Made by a program: the position numbers and the translations under genes. Shown piece after piece: positions 1 through 4,184 of a DNA stretch of 5,685 nt. How positions within the stretch are numbered: position 1 is the stretch's first letter; each line of letters begins with the position of its first letter. The DNA is taken from positions 1 to 5,685 of the forward strand of contig JAZDLM010000050.1 of the NCBI GenBank assembly GCA_043801895.1, written 5' to 3'. Under the pieces are notes generated by a model, which searched no databases, was not told the origin of the DNA, and saw only the letters and a list, made by a program, of their open reading frames with translations. The stretch comes from JAZDLM01 sp043801895. Lineage in GTDB: Bacteria > Patescibacteriota > Kazan-3B-28.

Positions 1-1
1 C

Positions 2-1285
2 GTTAACCAAAAACCAACTGTTTTCGTTGCTATGAGCGGGGGAGTGGACTCTTCCGTGGCCGCTGCTTTGCTGAAAAAGCAGGGGTTTGGAGTGGTCGGT
101 GTCTTTATGAAGAACTGGACGCAGTCCCCGAGCGCCGTTCGGTCTCGAGCTCACGGCCGAGAGGAAGCCGAGGGGTCTGTTCTATTAAATCCCACCTGTT
201 GCACTACCGAACAAGATTTTTTAGACATGCGGGCGGTTTGTCAGCATCTTGATATCCCCTATTACACCTTTAATTTTGAACAGGAGTACAAAAAACGGGT
301 ACTAGACTACTTTTTTGCTGAATACAAAGCCGGCCGGACGCCAAATCCGGATGTGATGTGCAATAAGGAGATAAAATTCGATCTATTTCTAAATAAGGCC
401 TTGGCGCTTGGCGCAGATTTCATTGCCACCGGGCATTATGCGCAGAAGCAGCAGGTTAGCAGGTTAGTAGATGAGCAGGTGAGTAAGCCAGAGACTACCC
501 CGAAAGACTCTACCACTAACCCGCTTACCCGCTTCTCTACTTACCAGCTTCTGAAAGGTAATGATCCGGCCAAGGACCAAACCTATTTCCTCTACAACCT
601 AACCCAAGCTCAACTAGGCAAAACCCTCTTTCCGATCGGCAAGTACCCAAAAAAACAAGTACGCATACTAGCTCGCCGGTTTAAATTGCCCACCGCCGAG
701 AAAAAAGACAGCCAGGGGATTTGCTTTATTGGTCAGGTGGATGTGAAAGAATTTCTTAAAACCGCTCTGGCCCAAAAACCTGGCCGAGTGGTAGATATGA
801 ATGGCAAAGTTATCGGGGAACATGAGGGCGCTTGGTTTTATACCATTGGCCAGCGACGGGTCGCCGGGCTAGCCGGCCAAAAGGGGCCCCTTTATGTAGT
901 GGCGACCGATATCGAGAAAAACCTTGTCATCGTTGGCCCAGACTCCGCCACCTACGGCAAGGGCGTGATTTTGGAGAATCTCCATCTGATCGACCCAGAT
1001 TATTCTAATCGTCATCCTGAACTTGCAATGTCCCGAGCCCACCGAGGGGTTTTAGGATCTAGCCCCAAGATGCCGAAACGAGTTCGGCATGACAAACTCG
1101 GGCGCCTTACCGCCAAACCCCGCTATGGCCCAGGCGATCCAGCTGGCCAGCTGATCAAATCTGGCAAAAAGTGGCAATTTATCTTTGATCAGCCAGAGCG
1201 GGCACTCACTCCCGGCCAATCACTAGTAATTTACAATGGCCAGATCTGCTTAGGAGGGGGAGTTATCCGGTCGGTAACTAAGTAA
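2..1285 (+). CDS. mnmA: tRNA-specific 2-thiouridylase MnmA (5' end outside window)
   Basis: MnmA is a cytoplasmic enzyme that uses ATP and a persulfide to convert U34 of tRNA-Lys, -Glu and -Gln to 2-thiouridine. Numbering from the ATG at 32, the sequence shows the PP-loop SGGVDSS (2-8), PNPD (104-107) with the first catalytic Cys110, ATGHY (132-136), KDQTYFLY, DSQGICFIG with the second catalytic Cys231, YTIGQRR, and the C-terminal TPGQSLVIYNG and LGGGVI motifs. The frame is open to the left edge and encodes KPTVFVA directly before the PP-loop. That is the expected first beta strand, so the ATG at 32 is internal and the true start lies upstream. The visible 427 codons exceed the usual 350-370. 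The excess matches three in-frame inserts at about 119-196, 451-548 and 1010-1093, and without them the length returns to about 355. Both catalytic cysteines remain, so the enzyme is probably active. The identification is secure. Confidence 0.97.
   Translation, partial: VNQKPTVFVAMSGGVDSSVAAALLKKQGFGVVGVFMKNWTQSPSAVRSRAHGREEAEGSVLLNPTCCTTEQDFLDMRAVCQHLDIPYYTFNFEQEYKKRVLDYFFAEYKAGRTPNPDVMCNKEIKFDLFLNKALALGADFIATGHYAQKQQVSRLVDEQVSKPETTPKDSTTNPLTRFSTYQLLKGNDPAKDQTYFLYNLTQAQLGKTLFPIGKYPKKQVRILARRFKLPTAEKKDSQGICFIGQVDVKEFLKTALAQKPGRVVDMNGKVIGEHEGAWFYTIGQRRVAGLAGQKGPLYVVATDIEKNLVIVGPDSATYGKGVILENLHLIDPDYSNRHPELAMSRAHRGVLGSSPKMPKRVRHDKLGRLTAKPRYGPGDPAGQLIKSGKKWQFIFDQPERALTPGQSLVIYNGQICLGGGVIRSVTK
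119..196. repeat. In-frame palindromic repeat insert 1 in mnmA
   Basis: About 27 residues lie between the NW motif (Trp at 116-118) and the CC/CTTEQ segment (197 on), where E. coli MnmA has about 8 as I recall it. The DNA contains CCCCGAGC (126-133) answered by GCCGAGGGG (167-175), and an inner stem TCTCG (143-147) with CGAGA (158-162). This layout resembles the dispersed CCTGAGC...GCGAAGG palindromes found between genes in many bacteria. The insert lies in a surface loop region and is read in frame without stops. Confidence 0.55.
451..548. repeat. In-frame imperfect inverted repeat insert 2 in mnmA
   Basis: Between ATGHY and LLKG there are 36 residues, against about 11 in E. coli MnmA from memory. 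The left arm (about 451-487) repeats AGCAGGTTAG-like units. The right arm (about 512-548) is built of CTAACCCGC and CTTACCCGC units, and its reverse complement aligns with the left arm with mismatches, sharing the blocks GGT, AGTAGA, AGC and GGT in the same order. The encoded stretch is rich in Thr, Ser, Gln and Pro and looks like an unstructured loop. Confidence 0.55.
1010..1093. repeat. In-frame palindromic repeat insert 3 in mnmA (84 nt)
   Basis: The element is bounded by GTCAT (1011-1015) and ATGAC (1089-1093). It contains a perfect 8-bp hairpin, ATGCCGAA (1070-1077) with TTCGGCAT (1083-1090) and a 5-nt loop. A second pairing joins ATCCTGAA (1014-1021) to TTTTAGGAT (1050-1058), with one G-U pair. 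From codon 1010 to 1093 it is exactly 84 nt (28 codons, R327-D354 counted from the ATG at 32). It lies in the C-terminal beta domain before the conserved LTAKPRYG strand. Its translation (RHPEL...MPKRVRHD) is typical of translated dispersed palindromic repeats, not of MnmA. Confidence 0.7.
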
Positions 1286-1310
1286 TTTATAGCTCCCAAC
1301 ACTGCCTTTG

Positions 1311-1339
1311 TTGACTTTTGGCTGGTTTTGGCGTACGCT
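1311..1339 (+). promoter_or_regulatory. Sigma-70-like promoter for the 1379 gene
   Basis: TTGACT (1311-1316) is followed after exactly 17 bp by TACGCT (1334-1339). The -35 matches consensus at five of six positions, while the -10 keeps only the TA and final T. The predicted start near 1346 gives a leader of about 33 nt that carries the Shine-Dalgarno at 1367. The consistent order with the following gene raises confidence. Confidence 0.45.
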
Positions 1340-1366
1340 GTCTCCAGTACTCTACCTACGCTCATT

Positions 1367-1372
1367 AGGAGG
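1367..1372 (+). promoter_or_regulatory. Shine-Dalgarno AGGAGG that sets the GTG start at 1379
   Basis: A perfect AGGAGG lies 6 nt upstream of an in-frame GTG at 1379-1381. It favours GTG over the TTG at 1328, which would fall inside the predicted promoter. Strong Shine-Dalgarno sites are otherwise scarce in this window. Confidence 0.7.
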
Positions 1373-1378
1373 CTTTTA

Positions 1379-1768
1379 GTGATAGCCGATTCAGCCGCCT
1401 TGGCGGCAGCGGACCCCACCAGAGTCAAGCTGGTCGTTCAACTGCTCGGCCTGTCGGGAGGAGAGCAGCAGGAAATCATTTGCAACGACCATCCGCTCAC
1501 AGTCCTGCCTAGCAGGATTGGCGAAACCATCAGGGCGACATTCGGCAAGGAGGAGCTCGTCGGCTGCGTCACCGACCTCTTGAGGGCGACCGCTAACGAA
1601 CCCGCGGTGGTTGTCATGCGCTGCGTCGCCGATCGCAGCGCTCCGCCCGTCGTTCTCCACGACCTTCCGAGTGGTTGGGTAGTCGGGCGGCGGCGGATCG
1701 ATCGCGACCGCCGAGGCAGTTCGAGCGACCAGCGTCGCCCCAATCTGCTTCTGCCCACCCCCGAGTAA
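1379..1768 (+). CDS. Hypothetical protein, 129 residues, GC-rich
   Basis: I do not recognise this protein. It has a full set of expression signals: a TTGACT/TACGCT promoter, AGGAGG six bases before GTG, and an intrinsic terminator at 1800-1841. Third codon positions are strongly G/C (many gtc, gcc, ctg, gac), clearly more so than in mnmA or the sigma genes, which supports coding but marks it as compositionally foreign. The first 100 residues look like a small soluble alpha/beta protein: an Ala-rich start, a helix around VKLVVQLLGL, a central ELVGCVTDLL, and strands VVVMRCV and PPVVLHDL. No signal peptide or membrane segment is visible. The last 28 or so residues are Arg-rich, Ser-rich and low in complexity, and could reflect a frameshift or a disordered tail. 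Reverse-strand frames across the same stretch lack comparable start signals. A structured RNA remains a weaker alternative. Confidence 0.55.
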   Translation: MIADSAALAAADPTRVKLVVQLLGLSGGEQQEIICNDHPLTVLPSRIGETIRATFGKEELVGCVTDLLRATANEPAVVVMRCVADRSAPPVVLHDLPSGWVVGRRRIDRDRRGSSSDQRRPNLLLPTPE

Positions 1769-1784
1769 ACGCCCTATGGGGCGT
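1769..1784 (+). other. Perfect 6-bp hairpin directly after the stop codon
   Basis: ACGCCC (1769-1774) pairs with GGGCGT (1779-1784) across the loop TATG. It begins one base after the TAA at 1766-1768 and has no T-run, so it is not itself a terminator. It could protect the mRNA 3' end together with the terminator 16 nt downstream. Confidence 0.55.
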
Positions 1785-1799
1785 GCACCGTCCTGAACC

Positions 1800-1841
1800 A
1801 GCCCCGCTCCACCTAGTGTGGGATCAGCGGGGCTAATTTTT
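1800..1841 (+). terminator. Strong rho-independent terminator
   Basis: AGCCCCGCT (1800-1808) pairs perfectly with AGCGGGGCT (1826-1834). An inner CCAC (1809-1812)/GTGG (1818-1821) stem extends it, leaving a small GATC bulge, and the T-run begins at 1837. It ends the transcript of the 129-residue ORF and insulates the sigma gene 26 bp downstream. Confidence 0.85.
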
Positions 1842-1849
1842 ACCTAAGT

Positions 1850-1855
1850 TATAAT
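1850..1855 (+). promoter_or_regulatory. -10 box TATAAT of the first sigma operon
   Basis: A perfect TATAAT lies 11 nt before the ATG at 1867, so transcription would start about 5 nt before the start codon and the mRNA would be almost leaderless. No Shine-Dalgarno precedes the ATG. The -35 position falls in the terminator stem (GCGGGG) and does not match consensus, so recognition would rest on the -10 box or an activator. Confidence 0.5.
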
Positions 1856-1866
1856 AATTCAAGACA

Positions 1867-2397
1867 ATGAATACTCTGGATCAACTCGCAGTCAAGGCTA
1901 AATCCGGAGATGCCGGTGCCTTCGGGCGGCTTTTTGACGAACTTTCCCCGTCCATTTACCGATTTTTGGCTTTCAGGCTGAATCGCTGCGAGGATGCTCA
2001 AGATTTGACCAATCAGACATTTCTCGAGGCTTGGCAGAGCATCCGTCGCTATGACGAGAGCCGGAGCTTTAAAACCTGGTTATTCGCCATCGCTCGCTAC
2101 ATCCTGATTGACTTTTACCGCCGCCAGCGACCGAAGGTTTCCCTAGAGGCTGTAACAGAGCGGCCAGCCGATACGGATTTACAAGCGGATATAGAGTTAA
2201 CGGCTAATGTCGGCGAGGCAATCGCGGCCATAAACCAGCTTCCTGAGCTTTATCAGACCACTTTGAAGCTAAGGTACATCGAGGAATTAGAATATGCCGA
2301 AATCGCCCAGATTACTGGCAAAACCGAAAACTCCATCAGAGTTATCGTCAAGCGCGGGCTGGATAAATTAAGAAATTCCCTAACCCCTAACCCCTAA
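1867..2397 (+). CDS. ECF-type RNA polymerase sigma factor (module 1)
   Basis: This 176-residue protein has the two-domain sigma2-sigma4 layout of extracytoplasmic-function sigma factors. Region 2 spans about residues 14-88: GDAGAFGRLFDEL, then the core-binding and -10 recognition helices with EDAQDLTNQTFLEAW (42-56) and FKTWLFAIARYILIDFYR (68-85). A linker of about 30 residues follows. Region 4 (about 116-170) carries LPELYQTTLKLRYIEELEYAEIAQITGK and a helix-turn-helix ending RVIVKRGLDKLR for -35 contact. There is no region 1 or 3 and no C-terminal extension. The last six residues (SLTPNP) are encoded by a CCCCTAA tandem repeat and are probably neutral filler. The next gene, for a membrane protein with a cytoplasmic N-terminus, starts 5 nt after the stop. 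That is the usual position for a sigma factor's own anti-sigma. The sigma identity is secure; the stimulus and regulon are unknown. Confidence 0.95.
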   Translation: MNTLDQLAVKAKSGDAGAFGRLFDELSPSIYRFLAFRLNRCEDAQDLTNQTFLEAWQSIRRYDESRSFKTWLFAIARYILIDFYRRQRPKVSLEAVTERPADTDLQADIELTANVGEAIAAINQLPELYQTTLKLRYIEELEYAEIAQITGKTENSIRVIVKRGLDKLRNSLTPNP

Positions 2398-2402
2398 CCC
2401 CT
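2378..2402. repeat. Telomere-like CCCCTAA heptamer repeat at the sigma/anti-sigma junction
   Basis: CCCTAA (2378-2383), CCCCTAA (2384-2390), CCCCTAA (2391-2397) and CCCCT (2398-2402) run from the last codons of the sigma gene through its TAA stop to the ATG of the next gene. The minus strand reads as GGGGTTA units. With four G-runs of at least three separated by 3-nt loops, it fits the canonical G-quadruplex pattern, and a fifth run (2406-2409) lies just inside the next gene. Confidence 0.9.
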
Positions 2403-3374
2403 ATGCCCCAATACACTGACAAACAGATCGAGGAATTAATCCGTACAGCCGGGCGAGGGTTTGCCTTGAGCGGCGATGTCCGCGTGGCCCTCAAAACCCG
2501 CCTGCTGGCTGTAATAAAATCTGGCGAAACCCGGATCAGTACACGATATACATTTAATCCAAGGAGATTTTCCATGCCCTTAATCCCTATCATTATTGCC
2601 GTTATCATCGCCCTCGGTGGTGGCACGGCTAGCCTGGCCAACTCGGCCAAACCGGGTGATACCCTGTACCCCATCGACCAATTAGTTGAACAGATTCGGG
2701 AAAAACTCGCTACCGGTCCAGAAGCCAGAACTCAGCTTTTGGCCCAATTTGCCGATGAGCGAGTCGCAGAATTAGCTGAAATCGAAAAAGTTGACCCAGC
2801 CAAGTTAACTGAAGCTGCCAAGCAGCGCTGGGAAGAGCATCGCCAAGAAGCAATTGGCCGAGTCACGACTAGCATTGCTAAGGTGACTGCCAACCAAGAC
2901 AAGTTTAAAGAGCGTCTGGCCGCCGAGACCGATGCCGCAAAGAAAGCGATTTGGCAAAAGATTGTCGCCCATCTTGATGAAGTTAAAGCCAAGCGCGAAG
3001 CTAGGCTGACCGAACTTCAAAGTAAGACTTTTCCGGGCCTTCCCTTGCGGGCTCTGAAAGAAGAGTTGATACGAGCCCGTGAGGCGCACAAGCAGGAACT
3101 TGAACAGATCCGCGAGCAGGTTAAACAGGAGTGGGAAAAGATCCGGGAGAACCGGAAGCAGGAAGGGTCGGATAATAACTCTCTCAGCTCCAGCTCGACA
3201 GTCTCTAATTCTACCGATCTGTCTTCGATCGTTGATCAGACCGCCCTCGAGTTCCGTGCCCCGCGGGACGAGAATGGCAACATCGACTGGGATCTGATTG
3301 ACGCCGACCACGATGGCATCCCGGACAAGAACGATAAAAACCCCAACTGGCCGCCCCACACCATGAGCAGCTAG
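2403..3374 (+). CDS. DUF5667-like single-pass membrane protein, putative anti-sigma factor (module 1)
   Basis: This 323-residue protein is predicted to have its N-terminus inside and C-terminus outside. Residues 1-57 are cytoplasmic and basic. Their first 38 match the module 2 protein without gaps (Q8, E10, G17, L22, S23, R27, L30, R33, L34, I38). A hydrophobic span at about 59-79 (IPIIIAVIIALGGG) is the membrane anchor. Outside follows NSAKPGDTLYPIDQLVEQIR (80-99), the PGD-L-Y start typical of DUF5667, then a long charged helical or coiled-coil stretch to about 255. A Ser-rich linker comes next, and a calcium-loop-like DADHDGIPDKND (300-311) sits near the end. The gene starts 5 nt after the sigma gene, so the two form an operon. 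No zinc anti-sigma motif (HxxxCxxC) is present. The ATG at 2403 has no Shine-Dalgarno, but an in-frame ATG at 2574 (Met58) has a strong one. The DUF5667 assignment is from recalled motifs; the anti-sigma role is inferred from position and topology. Confidence 0.85.
   Translation: MPQYTDKQIEELIRTAGRGFALSGDVRVALKTRLLAVIKSGETRISTRYTFNPRRFSMPLIPIIIAVIIALGGGTASLANSAKPGDTLYPIDQLVEQIREKLATGPEARTQLLAQFADERVAELAEIEKVDPAKLTEAAKQRWEEHRQEAIGRVTTSIAKVTANQDKFKERLAAETDAAKKAIWQKIVAHLDEVKAKREARLTELQSKTFPGLPLRALKEELIRAREAHKQELEQIREQVKQEWEKIRENRKQEGSDNNSLSSSSTVSNSTDLSSIVDQTALEFRAPRDENGNIDWDLIDADHDGIPDKNDKNPNWPPHTMSS
2561..2576 (+). promoter_or_regulatory. Internal Shine-Dalgarno plus in-frame ATG inside the 2403 gene
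   Basis: AAGGAG (2561-2566) stands 7 nt before an in-frame ATG (2574-2576, Met58), immediately ahead of the membrane segment. The annotated start at 2403 is preceded only by C-rich repeat. Initiation at 2574 would give a 266-residue form lacking the cytoplasmic domain and beginning MPLIPIIIAV, much like the separate 3449 gene, which begins MRVWPIIIAV. Confidence 0.5.
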
Positions 3375-3401
3375 TTTTCCTCTCGCTTTCTCTCAATTAG
3401 C

Positions 3402-3435
3402 AAGAGACTTCCTGCCTCAAGGGGTCTTTTGTTTT
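3402..3435 (+). terminator. Intrinsic terminator of the first sigma operon
   Basis: AAGAGACTTC (3402-3411) pairs with GGGGTCTTTT (3421-3430) using three G-U pairs around a 9-nt loop. The 3' arm runs into a T-rich tract. It lies 27 nt after the stop codon at 3374 and directly before the -10 box of the next gene. Confidence 0.65.
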
Positions 3436-3436
3436 G

Positions 3437-3442
3437 TACAAT
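3437..3442 (+). promoter_or_regulatory. -10 box TACAAT for the orphan DUF5667-like gene
   Basis: TACAAT matches the consensus at five of six positions and lies 6 nt before the ATG at 3449. The predicted start site therefore falls on the start codon itself, implying a leaderless mRNA. No convincing -35 is present. This argues against the alternative TTG start at 3434, which overlaps the box. Confidence 0.45.
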
Positions 3443-3448
3443 AGCAAT

Positions 3449-4012
3449 ATGCGAGTATGGCCAATTATAATTGCAGTTCTGCTCTCTCTGGGCGGGGGAG
3501 TCTTGGCTTGGGGCAATTCAACTGATTTACAACTCGAGCCAATTCATAATTACCTCGACCTCAAAGTTGAACAATTTCAGCTCCGAGCTACTCGGTCACC
3601 GGGCAGCCAGGTTGTATTAAAGGCCGAGAACGCCGAGGAGCGGTTGTTGGAGCTGGAGCAAGTGCTGCGCGACCCCACGCGGTTCAGCGGTGCTGACAAC
3701 CCGACGGTCTATAGCTCTGCTTTAGCCTCAACTTGGCAAGTGGTAGAAACTAGCCAAGTGGAGCTCGATTTGGCGACCAGCCAATTGTTAGACAGCGGGC
3801 AGGCACTAGCCCCCACGATTAAGTTGCGGCTGGCGGCTAAGCTGGACGAGGTCGCGGCTCGACGAGCTCAGGTCCTCGATCGCTTGATTGCTAGCCAGCC
3901 CACCGACGCGGCCGGCGAAACTGCCCGACAGCGGTTAGTAAGCTGGCGAGAGCAGCTCCAGCCAGCCGTGCTAAGGTTCGAGCAGCGATTAATAGAATTA
4001 GGGCACCCTTGA
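3449..4012 (+). CDS. Orphan DUF5667-like exported or membrane-anchored protein
   Basis: This 187-residue protein starts MRVWPIIIAVLLSLGGG: two or three N-terminal residues, a hydrophobic span (5-20), then NSTDLQLEPIHNYLDLKVEQ (23-42) and a charged helical region to the end. The hydrophobic part and what follows align with the 2403 protein (IPIIIAVIIALGGG...NSAKPGDTLYPIDQLVEQ), including the LE-LE pattern after the first helices, so the two are probably paralogues. It lacks the cytoplasmic N-terminal motif, and PGD is replaced by STDLQLEP. It also lacks the Ser-rich linker and calcium loop. It has its own -10 box and no sigma gene directly upstream. By inference it cannot hold a sigma factor in the cytoplasm and may act outside, for example by competing for the same ligand or forming mixed complexes. 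ATG 3449 is preferred over TTG 3434 because of the promoter. The anchor may instead be a cleaved signal peptide. Confidence 0.75.
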   Translation: MRVWPIIIAVLLSLGGGVLAWGNSTDLQLEPIHNYLDLKVEQFQLRATRSPGSQVVLKAENAEERLLELEQVLRDPTRFSGADNPTVYSSALASTWQVVETSQVELDLATSQLLDSGQALAPTIKLRLAAKLDEVAARRAQVLDRLIASQPTDAAGETARQRLVSWREQLQPAVLRFEQRLIELGHP

Positions 4013-4021
4013 GGGAGAGCC

Positions 4022-4050
4022 TTGATTTTTGCCGACAAAATCGCTACAAT
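4022..4050 (+). promoter_or_regulatory. Sigma-70-like promoter upstream of the second sigma gene
   Basis: TTGATT (4022-4027) and TACAAT (4045-4050) are separated by exactly 17 bp, the best-spaced housekeeping promoter in the window. Transcription would begin near 4057, leaving about 120 nt before the sigma gene. The spacer holds an inverted repeat, GATTTT (4024-4029)/AAAATC (4037-4042), that could serve as an operator. Confidence 0.6.
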
Positions 4051-4079
4051 GACCTGGATATTCAAGGGGGAAGCGGAGC

Positions 4080-4184
4080 ATGAATTTGTGCATTAAGCTA
4101 GGTGCCAATTTTGCTGTCCCAGACTATATATTTGCCCCACTCTGTAACAAATCCAGTGGGTTTTTCGTTATAGATAATGACTAG
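4080..4184 (+). CDS. Possible 34-residue leader peptide overlapping the sigma gene
   Basis: An ATG at 4080, 9 nt after AGGGGG (4065-4070) and about 23 nt after the predicted transcription start, opens a 34-codon frame. Its TAG (4182-4184) overlaps the ATG of the sigma gene (4177) in the arrangement ATGACTAG. It begins MNLCIKLGAN and holds two Cys and several aromatic residues but no long run of one amino acid. The overlap is typical of translational coupling, which would suit the second sigma gene since that gene has no clear Shine-Dalgarno of its own. The frame also runs through the hairpin at 4136-4165, so a translating ribosome would open it. A frame this short can arise by chance. Confidence 0.3.
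   Translation: MNLCIKLGANFAVPDYIFAPLCNKSSGFFVIDND
4136..4165 (+). terminator. Terminator-like hairpin (possible attenuator) before the second sigma gene
   Basis: CCCACT (4136-4141) pairs perfectly with AGTGGG (4155-4160) across a 13-nt loop and is followed at once by TTTTT (4161-4165). It lies 12 nt before the sigma ATG and about 80 nt after the 4045 promoter. It could end the upstream transcript, act as an attenuator, or end a small RNA of about 108 nt. The stem is short, so strength is uncertain. Confidence 0.5.
4143..4170 (+). promoter_or_regulatory. Candidate ECF-type promoter of the second sigma gene
   Basis: TGTAAC (4143-4148), 17 bp, then CGTTA (4166-4170) follows the AAC...CG layout of ECF promoters; Bacillus sigma-X sites are TGTAAC-N17-CGAC as I recall. 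Transcription would begin at or just after the ATG at 4177, so initiation might use the second ATG at 4189. Autoregulation is common in this family, but the motif is short. Confidence 0.3.

Noticed and set aside
32..34. ATG at 32 as the mnmA start
   Set aside because: The frame is open upstream and encodes the expected first beta strand (KPTVFVA) before the PP-loop, so the gene begins left of the window.
1140..1153. Perfect 14-bp palindrome CAGCTGGCCAGCTG in mnmA
   Set aside because: It encodes ordinary conserved-region residues (PAGQL) in a normal-length part of the protein, has no T-run and no repeat partner in the window, so coincidence is likely.
1231..1428. Reverse-strand 65-residue frame over the mnmA end
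   Set aside because: It overlaps mnmA and the forward promoter and Shine-Dalgarno signals, with no start signals of its own.
1391..1758. Two reverse-strand frames over the GC-rich ORF
   Set aside because: High GC opens all frames. Only the forward frame has promoter, Shine-Dalgarno and terminator in order.
2805..3359. Reverse-strand 184-residue frame opposite the 2403 gene
   Set aside because: The forward protein has a clear domain layout and homology to two neighbours; the antisense frame is a shadow.
3434..3436. TTG at 3434 as start of the orphan gene
   Set aside because: It lies at the -10 box TACAAT (3437-3442); ATG 3449 fits the predicted leaderless transcript and the length of N-terminus expected before the hydrophobic span.
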